DNA of 47,303 nt from CAYJAD01 sp964371505. GTDB lineage: Bacteria; Desulfobacterota; Desulfovibrionia; Desulfovibrionales; Desulfovibrionaceae. The stretch is taken from assembly GCA_964371505.1 (NCBI GenBank), contig CAYJNG010000003.1, positions 1-47,303 on the forward strand. Direction: 5' to 3'. The position numbers and the translations under genes are program-made. Shown piece by piece: positions 16,705-25,166 of this stretch. Within the stretch, counting starts at the first letter, position 1. The number at the start of each line of letters is the position of its first letter. The notes below the pieces were generated by a model. It was not told the origin of the DNA. It worked only from the letters and a program-made list of their open reading frames with translations, and did not search any database.

Positions 16705-17468
16705 ATTATATCAAAAAAATTATAAGTTTTGTTTTTTTCTATCTTTTCCTTCCGGTTGCCATCATCAGCGCCTTTACTTACATCCCGTGGAAACCCACGC
16801 CGGACTTACGCCATGCAGCGGCGGCAGGCGATATGGAACGCATTAAAAAAGGCATAGCTGAAGGACAAGATATTAATATCAATACCAACACAGGCCCGTG
16901 GACACCCATTGCCTATGCCGCAGAGCGAGGGCACCTTGATGTGGTAAAAGAACTCCTCAAACACAAGCCCACCCTTTATTTAACGCCGCTGGTGGCCGCC
17001 GCCAGCCAAGGGCATAAAGCCGTGGTGGAGCTTCTTTTGCAAGACCCCCTCTACAAAACATGGCTCACCACGCAAACAGCACAGCTTTATGAAGTTTTTA
17101 AAGGCGCTGCCACAGATAGTAACCTTGCCATGCTGGACTTTTTGTACGCAAATCCGCTTTTGCAAAAAGCACCCCATGCCCTCAATGAGGCCTTGGTGGA
17201 AGCGAGCCTTCAGGGGCAAGAAAAGGCCGTGGATTGGCTGCTTGCCAAGGGAGCTAACATTCACTACGCCACCACACCAGACATGTATACTCCGCTCATG
17301 ATGGCAGCCGCCACCAATAATGAAGCCTTGGTGAAAAAGTTCCTGAGCCTTGGCGCCAATGCACAGGCAAAAGCAGCAAGAGGCGGTGAGACGGCACTTT
17401 CAGTGGCGCAAGAGAGTGGCTACACTGCCATTGCAAACTTGCTCCAAAATAGCGGCACTCAAAAATAG
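16698..17468 (+). CDS. Ankyrin-repeat envelope protein
   Basis: 256 residues. An N-terminal hydrophobic segment (IISFVFFYLFLPVAIISAF) acts as signal anchor or signal peptide, then about six ankyrin repeats (LRHAAAAGDMERIKKGIAEG, TPIAYAAERGHLDVVKELLK, TPLMMAAATNNEALVKKFLS). The start codon lies inside the end of the previous gene (overlap 16698-16704), with AGAGGAAG upstream, pointing to translational coupling and probably to joint function with the Ser/Asp-rich membrane protein. The middle repeats are degenerate. The protein-binding role is inferred from the fold. Confidence 0.85.
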   Translation: MLNYIKKIISFVFFYLFLPVAIISAFTYIPWKPTPDLRHAAAAGDMERIKKGIAEGQDININTNTGPWTPIAYAAERGHLDVVKELLKHKPTLYLTPLVAAASQGHKAVVELLLQDPLYKTWLTTQTAQLYEVFKGAATDSNLAMLDFLYANPLLQKAPHALNEALVEASLQGQEKAVDWLLAKGANIHYATTPDMYTPLMMAAATNNEALVKKFLSLGANAQAKAARGGETALSVAQESGYTAIANLLQNSGTQK

Positions 17469-17483
17469 CCACGAGGAAAAAGC

Positions 17484-18590
17484 ATGAAAAAAATATTTTC
17501 TGCTCTTTGTTTCATTTGTTTTGTAGCCTTGCCCTGCACTGGTGCTTTGGCAAAAAATATGGAAATCACCGAGCGTAAGACTGCTGTGGCTACGTACAAA
17601 GGCGCAGAATACAGCGATGGCCTGTGGTTGTTGTTTGACCAAGGTGGCACTACGCTCTCTCTATTTTCTTCGGATATGAACCTTGATAAACTCAAGGAGC
17701 AAGAAGGCAAATCCGTACAGGTAGAATATACATACGCCTTACTCTTTCACCCTAGCATGAAAGATTATGTGGTTATGAGAATTTACCAAAATGCTGAAAT
17801 ATTACCCCCCTTACATGAGCAAGAGTTAAAAGCTACGCAAAAACAGCTTTTAACCGACAAGGGGCCAAAGCAAGCGCTCTTAGACGTGGGAGCTTATTAC
17901 CAATATGGCTTGCGCGGTATTAAAGCCGATGCAGATAAGGCTTTGCAATGGTACCAAACCATAGCGGCGCTGGACATTCCCGAGGCCTTAGTACGGGCAG
18001 GAGATATGCACATGAACAGAGAGAGCTCCCTTTATTCGCATGACAAAGCCCACACCATGTATGCCAAAGCAGCCCAAGCCGGCTATATTCCAGCCTTCAC
18101 ACGCCTTGGGGATCTTGCCCTTGTGCATGGCTTTAACAGCGAGGCAGAAAAAAATGCGGCAAGCAAAGAAGATAGGGACGAGCGCAAAAGTACGGCCTTA
18201 AGACTTTACACCCTTGCCGCCAAGCAAAAAGATGTAGATGCGCAGGCGCGCCTGCTTGCCATGAGCCTTCCCCCCATTATCGAAGATTTTCTCCAACCCC
18301 AAGGCCCCTGCCCCACAAAAGTTTTAGAAAGAAGCACCATTCAAGGTATTTATGCACAAAACACCACCCATGATGGGTATTTTGGCTTCTTAGTACAAGG
18401 TAGTGATGGCAAAAGCTATGACATTGGCATTGGCCATGAGGAACCGGAAGAGTTTATGAACATTAAGGCAGGAAATAGCATCACCATTCCCTTTTATAAA
18501 GAGCAACATCTCAACACCCATACGGGTCTTTGCGTGGTGAAACTCTTCCATGATCAGGAAAACGTAACGAAAGGCTCTTATTCCCCATAA
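17484..18590 (+). CDS. Exported Sel1-like repeat protein
   Basis: 368 residues with a clear Sec signal (MKKIFSALCFICFVALPCTGALA). Residues 25-110 are a small unrecognised domain. From about 130 to 255 there are Sel1/TPR-like helical repeats: LLDVGAYYQYGLRGIKADAD, KALQWYQTIAALDIPEAL, KAHTMYAKAAQAGYIPAFTR. The C-terminal 110 residues are another unrecognised, probably beta-rich, domain. Sel1 repeats scaffold protein complexes. It starts 15 bp after the ankyrin gene (stop at 17468), with GAGGAAAA before the ATG, so it belongs to the same operon. Confidence 0.82.
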   Translation: MKKIFSALCFICFVALPCTGALAKNMEITERKTAVATYKGAEYSDGLWLLFDQGGTTLSLFSSDMNLDKLKEQEGKSVQVEYTYALLFHPSMKDYVVMRIYQNAEILPPLHEQELKATQKQLLTDKGPKQALLDVGAYYQYGLRGIKADADKALQWYQTIAALDIPEALVRAGDMHMNRESSLYSHDKAHTMYAKAAQAGYIPAFTRLGDLALVHGFNSEAEKNAASKEDRDERKSTALRLYTLAAKQKDVDAQARLLAMSLPPIIEDFLQPQGPCPTKVLERSTIQGIYAQNTTHDGYFGFLVQGSDGKSYDIGIGHEEPEEFMNIKAGNSITIPFYKEQHLNTHTGLCVVKLFHDQENVTKGSYSP

Positions 18591-18638
18591 GTCTGCCTAC
18601 GTATACGCGTTATAAAATTCTTATACAGGAGCATCATT

Positions 18639-20309
18639 GTGGTTAAAATAAAAACGGCCTCTCCCATTTTTTTCCTTTGTCTTGCTACACTTTTACTTTG
18701 CTACGCGCCGGCTTATGCCAAGCATAACTATGGCATCTATACTTCCGCCATCAAGGCCTATGAAAAGGAATTTGGCCCCCTCACCGCCAATCAAGTGGAA
18801 GGTATGGAACTGTATGACGTTTGGGGTGTCCCTTTTATACAACTTACAGATTTAAATAATGACGGCATAGACGAGCTTTTACTTGTACGTATGCATGATG
18901 AAAGTTCCTTAGATTATGAAACATTCTCCGCAGAAAACCATAAAAAGTATGTGTTACACATCTTTACCTTACTCAAAGGAAGAGATATGCACCATGTGGG
19001 CTCTTTTCCCTTATTGCAAGAAGGGCTTTCCCCCACGGTGCAAATAGCCACAGTGGACGGGGAAAAGTTTATTCTTAGTGGTGATGCTTCCGATGCCATG
19101 CACTGGCAAAGAACCTTTTGGCAGCTCAAGCCTGAAGACTCTACGCTCAAATTTTTTCCCACTAAATCCTTTGCTTCACAGTACACACAAGAAGAAAATT
19201 TCACCATAGATGGCAGCACAGTCAACAAGGCTGCTTTCACTCCTGAGTACAAAAAATGGATGAAAAATGTAAACACGTTCATCATAAGCAACACCACAGC
19301 GCAAAAGGTGGAAGAGCTTAAAACACATATGAGTAAAGAAAAGCAAAAACTTGCAACACACGCCCCCATGAACAATTTCAGCTCTTCTGCCCTCTTTAAT
19401 AATGGGCGTTTTCTTCTGGTTGAAGACATGCCAAACAATGCGCAAGAGCACCTTCTCTACCAATATTTTCAAACTATTACCAATGACGACTTTGACATGC
19501 TCAATAATCTCATCGTTGACATTGATGATCCCTTATGGAGCGTTGACATTGCAATGCACAAAAAACGCGCTGCACAAAAGCTCTATATTCCCGGCCGTAT
19601 CATAGAAAAAATGAACACCATACCCGCCGAAGAAATGGGGCATCAAACAGTACTTTTAACGCAAGAAGCCTTGCCCATATTAAAGAAACTACACTTACAA
19701 GAGTATGTTTTTGTGCGCGCCGTGGTTAATGAAGTGGCGGATTTTTCCGTCTCCTCTTTTGCGCCGCAAGCGTGCTATGGTACATATAATTTTTGGGGCC
19801 TAGTGGGCAAGGCTACGCCTGCATCTCCATGGAAAATATATGCTATTTTTACGGATCATATCCTCTATCCGCACATGCATGCCAACCCCTTTGCGGTGAA
19901 GTTTTTAGGCTATACGAAAGATTGGCAGGGCATGCCCGATGTGGCGCCCTATTACCATGATAAAGAACTTGCCACCATTGACCACAAAGATTTTGGCGGC
20001 CATGAAATGTATATGGTGCGCAATACCTTTGGCGGCGAAACCAAAGCTTATGAAGCCGTGCTTACGGAAGATGGCAAACTACAAAGCGGACGCCTCTTAC
20101 ATACCTACAAGCCCGGAGACATTATGTTCTTTACATGTAACAGCAGCGACCTACACCCCAATATTATTTTACGTTACGAGGCTCCTTACGGGGCAGTGTA
20201 TGACTATAGCCCTAGTATAAGCCTTAAAGACGGCAATATACATTATGGCCCTTATGGCGAAGAAGAAAAGCTCAAAGAAAAACGTAACCATACTTATAGA
20301 GTATTTTAA
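18639..20309 (+). CDS. Large exported protein of unknown function with one Ca-binding-like loop
   Basis: 556 residues starting at GTG (18639), supported by CAGGAG seven bases upstream and a good signal peptide (IFFLCLATLLLCYAPAYA). Near residue 65-80 the segment LTDLNNDGIDELLLV resembles the D-x-N-x-D-G calcium loops of FG-GAP/VCBS or EF-hand-like repeats. The rest has no motif I recognise. It is the last gene of the 14155-20309 run and is followed by a hairpin terminator. Envelope location is well supported; function is not. Confidence 0.75.
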   Translation: MVKIKTASPIFFLCLATLLLCYAPAYAKHNYGIYTSAIKAYEKEFGPLTANQVEGMELYDVWGVPFIQLTDLNNDGIDELLLVRMHDESSLDYETFSAENHKKYVLHIFTLLKGRDMHHVGSFPLLQEGLSPTVQIATVDGEKFILSGDASDAMHWQRTFWQLKPEDSTLKFFPTKSFASQYTQEENFTIDGSTVNKAAFTPEYKKWMKNVNTFIISNTTAQKVEELKTHMSKEKQKLATHAPMNNFSSSALFNNGRFLLVEDMPNNAQEHLLYQYFQTITNDDFDMLNNLIVDIDDPLWSVDIAMHKKRAAQKLYIPGRIIEKMNTIPAEEMGHQTVLLTQEALPILKKLHLQEYVFVRAVVNEVADFSVSSFAPQACYGTYNFWGLVGKATPASPWKIYAIFTDHILYPHMHANPFAVKFLGYTKDWQGMPDVAPYYHDKELATIDHKDFGGHEMYMVRNTFGGETKAYEAVLTEDGKLQSGRLLHTYKPGDIMFFTCNSSDLHPNIILRYEAPYGAVYDYSPSISLKDGNIHYGPYGEEEKLKEKRNHTYRVF

Positions 20310-20335
20310 TAGCACAGACTATGCATAAATTTCCT

Positions 20336-20384
20336 AAGGGGAGAACCTTGCCTAAAAACAGGTTCTTCCCTTAAACGCTTTTTT
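20336..20384 (+). terminator. Intrinsic terminator
   Basis: AAGGGGAGAACCT (20336-20348) pairs with AGGTTCTTCCCTT (20360-20372) with one mismatch, and a run of T follows at about 20379-20384. It closes the operon ending at 20309. Confidence 0.65.
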
Positions 20385-20633
20385 CTCTTCCTCTTCTTTT
20401 CACACTGGCATTATATAAAACACCCCCCGTATTTTCTTTTATGAGCGTCAATAATGAAAATCAATTTACCTGATGGAAAATACATTTTCTAGCGCATAAG
20501 CCAGAGCCATGACAGCAAACACAGCTTCCTTTGCTACGCATGGCTCATAGCATTACGCTGTAAAAAGTCACATGGTAAAACACCCTCAAGCCCCCATGAA
20601 ATAAGCGTTAAAAAATCTATAATTCCGCGCTTC

Positions 20634-20700
20634 TCATCACTGAGATGAGATAGTTTTTCCCTTATTTTCATATTTTTTTACAAGTTCATTCTAAGGATGA
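20634..20700. promoter_or_regulatory. Paired TCATC-N5-GATGA elements, 52 bp apart
   Basis: TCATCactgaGATGA (20634-20648, perfect and extendable to CTCATC...GATGAG) and TCATTctaagGATGA (20686-20700, one mismatch). Spacing and flanking sequence (a T run, then ACAA, then TTCAT) match the pair at 11074-11140. The pair ends 86 bp before the start codon at 20787. Confidence 0.5.
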
Positions 20701-20786
20701 TGCTATTTTTGTGCCTTAGCCTTAGCTTGCAAAAAAGAACATCTGCAAAGGATTTTTCACAGCATAAAATCAAAAGGAAGTTGCCC

Positions 20787-21902
20787 ATGCTCATAAAACA
20801 TACCCTGTTTTTTTTCTGTAGTGCGCTGTTACTGAGTTTTTTTACTTTTTTTGCACAGCCAAGTTTTGCTGCTCAAGCAAAAGAAAAAGTTCTGCTCGAC
20901 GCCGATATGGTGGACGCCTTTGACGATGGCATTGCCATGCTTATGCTTGCCAATGATCCCAAAGTGGACCTTGTGGGTATCACCACCGTTTCCGGTAATT
21001 CATGGGCTAAAGCCGGCACAGCCTCGGCCCTTTACCAATTACAAATTGCCGGAAAAAACTCCATACCCGTGGCCATGGGCATAGAGTACCCCATACGCGC
21101 CCAGCGCCACCTTAATATAGCTTTGGAGCGCAAGCTTTTTGGCATTGGCCGTGATGTGTGGATGGGCTCCTTTGGTTTGCAAAATCCTCAATCATGGCAA
21201 GAGTTTTATAAAAAAACCTATGGAGCAAAGCCCGCCCTTGCCCCCATCGATATGCACGGTGTGGATTTTATCATCGACACGGTGCGTAAAAACCCGCATG
21301 AAATTACCATTGCCGCCATTGGCCCATGCACCAACCTTGCCCTTGCCATTATGAAAGCGCCAGACATTATTTCTCTTATCAAGAGAGTTATTTACATGGG
21401 TGGCTCTTTTTACACAGGTGGTAATGTAACCCCTGCGGCAGAATTTAATTGGTGGTTTGACCCAGAAGCTGCTCGTATGGCTGTGCGTGCCCCCTTTAAG
21501 GAGCAAATTGTGGTGGGTCTTGATGTAGCAGAAAAAATTGTCTTTAAAAAAGAACACTATGACCGCTTTAAGCAAAGCCTAAAAGGCACAAAACTTGGTG
21601 AACTTGTGAGCACATCCCACACGGGTATCAGCTTTACAAAGGACGCTCAATTTACGCATTTCGTTTGGGATCTCATCGTATCAGCTATCATCATTGACCC
21701 CAGCATTATTACCAAGGAAATCACAGCATTCATAGATGTGAATGATCAATACACCCTTTCTTATGGGCAGTCATTGCCCTACCCCATCGACGGCCCTGCC
21801 GGCGCACAAAAGGCACGTATCATTTTAGAAGTTGATGAAACACGCTTTTGGGATATGGTGAATGACAAAAAATATTGGCAAGGCTTACAAAAAACACAGT
21901 AA
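20787..21902 (+). CDS. Exported inosine-uridine-type nucleoside hydrolase
   Basis: 371 residues. Nucleoside hydrolases split ribonucleosides into base and ribose. The motif LLDADMVDAFDDGIAM (Asp38, Asp40, Asp46, Asp47) corresponds to the calcium-binding N-terminal motif, but has a longer spacing than the classical D-x-D-x-x-x-D-D. Also present are IAAIGPCTNLALAI and YMGGSFYTGGNVTPAAEFN followed by a DPEAA stretch. The usual C-terminal His-Asp is VWDLIVSAI here, so Asp is kept and His replaced. A Sec signal (LFFFCSALLLSFFTFFAQPSFA) makes it periplasmic, unlike most cytosolic homologues. GGAAG precedes the ATG at 20787, preferred over 20697. Probably nucleoside scavenging. Confidence 0.85.
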   Translation: MLIKHTLFFFCSALLLSFFTFFAQPSFAAQAKEKVLLDADMVDAFDDGIAMLMLANDPKVDLVGITTVSGNSWAKAGTASALYQLQIAGKNSIPVAMGIEYPIRAQRHLNIALERKLFGIGRDVWMGSFGLQNPQSWQEFYKKTYGAKPALAPIDMHGVDFIIDTVRKNPHEITIAAIGPCTNLALAIMKAPDIISLIKRVIYMGGSFYTGGNVTPAAEFNWWFDPEAARMAVRAPFKEQIVVGLDVAEKIVFKKEHYDRFKQSLKGTKLGELVSTSHTGISFTKDAQFTHFVWDLIVSAIIIDPSIITKEITAFIDVNDQYTLSYGQSLPYPIDGPAGAQKARIILEVDETRFWDMVNDKKYWQGLQKTQ

Positions 21903-21942
21903 CCTTAGCCCGTGCAACGTATAAACATCAAGGAGACCTTCC

Positions 21943-22191
21943 ATGAAAAAAATATTCTTTACCTTCCTACTGTTGGCACTCCCCTTTCTTTTACTGGGGC
22001 AAGCTGAAGCTGTGGAATATTCCGTTTACTGCGCCAACGGAAAAATAGAAGTGGATAATCGTAATTTAAAGAAAATGATGGAAGCACGAGGCAGCAATGT
22101 CTACGCCATGGTCACCTATAATAATATGACAGACGCCTATAACTTTGCCAGAAAAGTAGGCGGCGTTGGCGCAAAATGCCCTAGAAAGTAA
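21943..22191 (+). CDS. Small exported protein
   Basis: 82 residues: signal peptide MKKIFFTFLLLALPFLLLG then about 60 mature residues with two Cys (YCANGK and AKCPRK) that could form one disulphide. AAGGAGA precedes the ATG. It lies 40 bp after the nucleoside hydrolase and before a terminator, so it is probably co-expressed. No family recognised. Confidence 0.72.
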   Translation: MKKIFFTFLLLALPFLLLGQAEAVEYSVYCANGKIEVDNRNLKKMMEARGSNVYAMVTYNNMTDAYNFARKVGGVGAKCPRK

Positions 22192-22203
22192 TATTAGTTT
22201 TCT

Positions 22204-22250
22204 GCATTCCCTTTTTTACACCACACAACGTATAAAAAAGGGAATGCGCA
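22204..22250 (+). terminator. Intrinsic terminator hairpin
   Basis: Perfect 15-bp stem: GCATTCCCTTTTTTA (22204-22218) with TAAAAAAGGGAATGC (22233-22247), extendable by neighbouring bases. A short T run follows near 22256. It ends the nucleoside hydrolase unit. Confidence 0.6.
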
Positions 22251-22299
22251 GAAGATTTTTACTCATACCTACCCTGCTTTTTGCACAAGGAAGTAGCCC

Positions 22300-23505
22300 A
22301 TGCTAAGCACCATATTCAGACTAAAACTTTTAAAAAAATGTGGCTTTTTGCACTACGCTTTTTCGCGCAATATGTTTCGCAGGCCCATAGTAAACATTGC
22401 ATTATTTATTATGGAATTTTGCATTATTTCTTATGGATATGTGCAGCTGCATAACAGCTTAAGCCCTGCAGATGTTGCCATTTCTTATTCCAAGTCCATG
22501 TACTTCACTGTTATTTCTGCTACAACGGTGGGTTATGGAGACCACTTCCCCATTCATACCATCACTCAATGGTATGTTATTTTGCTTATGATTATTTATT
22601 TACCCTTCCGTTTTTTCTATACGGCAGGGGTAACAGGCTTTCTTTTTAAAACCTATCAAGACTTAAAACACATAGGAAGGTGGTTTCCCATGCTGTATGA
22701 TCATGTTATTGTTTATTGTAATGCCAAAACCATTGAAAGAAATAATTATCTATGGTTGGAACGTTTCATAAAAGAAAAAAAAGTTTCTTTAAAGTATCGT
22801 GATAAAGATATTTTACTTGTGAACAGCAATCAAGACGCCAATGAAAGTATCATTCAATATTTTGCTGAACACGGCGATGCCCTTAAAGGCGTACGCCTTG
22901 TTAATGCTAATCTTAATGAAGAAGGTTTTTTTGAAAAAATACGCATGGACCACGCCGAAAGAGTGTACGCGCTGGCTGACGAGCACAATATAGGTTCAGA
23001 TTCTCATGTTTTTGACCTCATTTATCGTATTGATAAAGAAACACAATACGCAAATGGCGTTACCGCGGAGCTGGTCAATGACAGCAATAGAGAGCGCATT
23101 GCAAAGCTTGGTGCCAATGTTATTTTACGCCCCAACCGCTCCATGCCGGAAATGCTTATTACCTGCACCATTGCCCCAGGCTCCGCGCAAATGTTGGAGG
23201 AAATTTCTTCGCGCGGCGGAGACAGCATTGAACGCTTTGCCTTATGCCATGAGGGCTTTACCTGGGGCGAACTCCTTTACCAATTAAGCATGCAGGATGT
23301 GGGCACAGCCACAGCCCTTATTTCCCCCCCCACAAGCGATACCCAAAATGAGCACGTAGACCCCAACCCCAGCGGTGCAACCCTAGTGAAGAACGTTGTG
23401 GGAATACTTATACTTATTCACGAAATGCGCACCAAAAACTACGACGATATACAAGATAAAATCAATACTATTTGTGCTACATTGGCGCAAAAAAATAAGG
23501 GGTAA
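22300..23505 (+). CDS. Two-TM potassium channel with RCK/TrkA-N-like cytosolic domain
   Basis: 401 residues. A first helix (31-50), pore loop with the K+ selectivity filter TVGYGD (residues 76-81), second helix (about 90-115), then a cytosolic region of about 270 residues with the order of RCK domains (HVIVYCNAKTIERNN, then DKDILLVNSN, RVYALADE, TAELVNDSNRERI). Such tetrameric channels are gated by ligands at the RCK ring. The glycine-rich turn of the nucleotide-binding fold is replaced by C-N-A-K, so ligand binding may differ. AAGGAAG precedes the ATG. The stop codon lies 3 bp before the next start. Confidence 0.88.
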   Translation: MLSTIFRLKLLKKCGFLHYAFSRNMFRRPIVNIALFIMEFCIISYGYVQLHNSLSPADVAISYSKSMYFTVISATTVGYGDHFPIHTITQWYVILLMIIYLPFRFFYTAGVTGFLFKTYQDLKHIGRWFPMLYDHVIVYCNAKTIERNNYLWLERFIKEKKVSLKYRDKDILLVNSNQDANESIIQYFAEHGDALKGVRLVNANLNEEGFFEKIRMDHAERVYALADEHNIGSDSHVFDLIYRIDKETQYANGVTAELVNDSNRERIAKLGANVILRPNRSMPEMLITCTIAPGSAQMLEEISSRGGDSIERFALCHEGFTWGELLYQLSMQDVGTATALISPPTSDTQNEHVDPNPSGATLVKNVVGILILIHEMRTKNYDDIQDKINTICATLAQKNKG

Positions 23506-23508
23506 CAT

Positions 23509-24819
23509 ATGAAGTTTTCTGCACTGTTCATGGCTTTGGCCCTCATGCTAAGTGCCGCACACGCCTTTGCCGCTGAAGAAGTAGCCAATAGCACTCAAGG
23601 TGCTGTGTGGTATGTATCGCAAGAAAAAGGAAAAAATAATAATGATGGTAAAAGCCCACAAACGGCCTTAAAAAACATACAAAAAGCCATTGATAAGTCC
23701 AAAGATGGCGACATTATTAAAATTGCTCAGGGCAATTATTTTGGACTCATGAATACTGGCAATATCATTTTAAAAAAAGCGCTGCACCTTGAAGGGGGCT
23801 ATAGCACAGACTTTAGTGTAAGAGATATCTTAAACCACCAAAGCAAAATTCAACCCAGTAATGCGTCCAATAAATCCGGATTAAATCACCCTCTTTTGCG
23901 TATTGCTGTAAAAAACGGAGATATTGTTATTGATGGCCTGCTTTTTGACAAAGGAGAATCCAATAACTATCACGCCAGTAAAGGGCTTGTGGCAGGGCTT
24001 GGCGGCTTGCTTTTGCATCCACCACAAAAAGCCACCACCACCAGTATTCCCAATGCCAAAATGCCGCTCATAGGCGGCCCTTCCTCCGGTGGATTTGAAG
24101 GAAATTTACAGATTAAAAATTGCCTCTTCCTCAACGGAAATAACGCCGGCATTCGCTTCCAAGCCGATGGTAAGGTACGCATTGAAAACTGCGTTTTTGT
24201 GGGCAACGTTATGTCTGCCGTAGAGCTGTATGGGGGCAAAGCAAATCACCGTTCGCATTTAGATTTTAGTAACAATACCGTTCTTTTCACGTGGACGCGC
24301 ACAGCAGAGATGAGCGATATGGGCTATGGAATTCGTGCTAAGAGCGGCATGGACTATACAATACGCAATAATCTTATGGCTTTTAACGCTTGGGCCGCTG
24401 TGGACACCACGCATAATGACCCTAAACGCCAAATTTCCATAGATAACAATATGTTTCTCTTTAACAAAAAAGGCGATTTACTTATTACCTATGAAGGCAC
24501 GCTTTTTCCCGTGACGGTAGATCTTTTTGGCGATGTGGAACTCAATAGCGCAGAAGGCAATGTGGCACCTACTGATATGTCTATAATTGCCAAGGCCATT
24601 AACAAAGATTACGCTTCTCATTTCCTTACAGCATCTTATAAAGAAGAAGTAAACCATGACCCCCATTCTCAAGCCAATCAATTGCGTACTATGCTTGGGC
24701 AAAACCAACAAGGCAGCATTACTTCCAGCGTTAGCATGTATGCCAATAAATACCCCTTTGCCGACGCCATAAAGCTTTTTGGCGCTGTACCAAATTATGG
24801 CGCACAATTACCCCAATAA
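23509..24819 (+). CDS. Exported right-handed parallel beta-helix protein
   Basis: 436 residues with signal peptide (SALFMALALMLSAAHAFAA). The opening VWYVSQEKGKNNNDG, followed by SPQTALKNIQKAIDK and DGDIIKIAQGNY, matches the N-cap of DUF1565/pectate-lyase-like parallel beta-helix proteins. Later coils show the N-rich turns typical of the fold (IKNCLFLNGNNAGIRF, IENCVFVGNVMSAVEL, DFSNNTVLF, IRNNLMAFNAWAAVD). The family includes polysaccharide lyases, hydrolases and adhesins; no catalytic residues are identifiable by eye. It follows the K+ channel by 3 bp, so it is co-transcribed. Confidence 0.83.
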   Translation: MKFSALFMALALMLSAAHAFAAEEVANSTQGAVWYVSQEKGKNNNDGKSPQTALKNIQKAIDKSKDGDIIKIAQGNYFGLMNTGNIILKKALHLEGGYSTDFSVRDILNHQSKIQPSNASNKSGLNHPLLRIAVKNGDIVIDGLLFDKGESNNYHASKGLVAGLGGLLLHPPQKATTTSIPNAKMPLIGGPSSGGFEGNLQIKNCLFLNGNNAGIRFQADGKVRIENCVFVGNVMSAVELYGGKANHRSHLDFSNNTVLFTWTRTAEMSDMGYGIRAKSGMDYTIRNNLMAFNAWAAVDTTHNDPKRQISIDNNMFLFNKKGDLLITYEGTLFPVTVDLFGDVELNSAEGNVAPTDMSIIAKAINKDYASHFLTASYKEEVNHDPHSQANQLRTMLGQNQQGSITSSVSMYANKYPFADAIKLFGAVPNYGAQLPQ

Positions 24820-24852
24820 ACAATAAGCAATGTATCCATAAAGGAGGATTTT

Positions 24853-25089
24853 ATGGGATTATTTCATTTTTTAGGTGGCAGAAAGGCGAAATTTGTTCTT
24901 ATTTTTGCAGCACTACTCATGGTAACCGCTCCGCTAACCGGCTGCGGCGGGTGTTCCCCTGTGGAGCAAATGGATGACGACGATGACGATGATGACGATG
25001 ATAAGAAGAAGAAAAAATCCTCGTCCAAAAGCAGTAGTTCCAAAAGCTCTTATAAAAGCTCCTCCAAAAGCTCTTCTAAAAGAAAATAA
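24853..25089 (+). CDS. Small lipoprotein with poly-Asp, poly-Lys and Lys/Ser tail
   Basis: 78 residues. The lipobox LTGC gives Cys31 as the lipidation site after a long signal peptide. The mature protein is nearly all low complexity: a run of ten Asp, five Lys, then repeated S-K blocks (KSSSKSSSSKSSYKSSSKSS) to the end. It would put a flexible, mostly cationic tail into the periplasm or on the surface. AAAGGAGG precedes the ATG. The next gene encodes the reverse layout, with an acidic tail. Function unknown. Confidence 0.75.
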   Translation: MGLFHFLGGRKAKFVLIFAALLMVTAPLTGCGGCSPVEQMDDDDDDDDDDKKKKKSSSKSSSSKSSYKSSSKSSSKRK

Positions 25090-25113
25090 GCCTACAAGAA
25101 AGACCACAAGTAT

Positions 25114-25148
25114 GAGGCCGCTTGCCTTTTGCATAAAAAAGCGGCCTC
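25114..25148 (+). other. Intercistronic hairpin
   Basis: GAGGCCGCTT (25114-25123) pairs perfectly with AAGCGGCCTC (25139-25148). No T run follows, so it is more likely an mRNA-stability or attenuation hairpin between the two low-complexity genes than a terminator. Confidence 0.5.
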
Positions 25149-25166
25149 ACAAACCAAGGATATACC

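Larger units (their letters stand above)
20310..20786. other. Intergenic region upstream of nucleoside hydrolase
   Basis: About 480 bp. It contains a terminator (20336-20384) and the paired TCATC-N5-GATGA elements (20634-20700). The in-frame ATG codons at 20697-20702 could extend the next gene by 30 residues but would bury the signal peptide, so this is treated as non-coding. Confidence 0.6.

Noticed and set aside
20697..20786. Upstream ATG extending the nucleoside hydrolase by 30 residues
   Set aside because: It would place a charged segment before an otherwise canonical signal peptide and overlaps a regulatory palindrome; GGAAG supports 20787.
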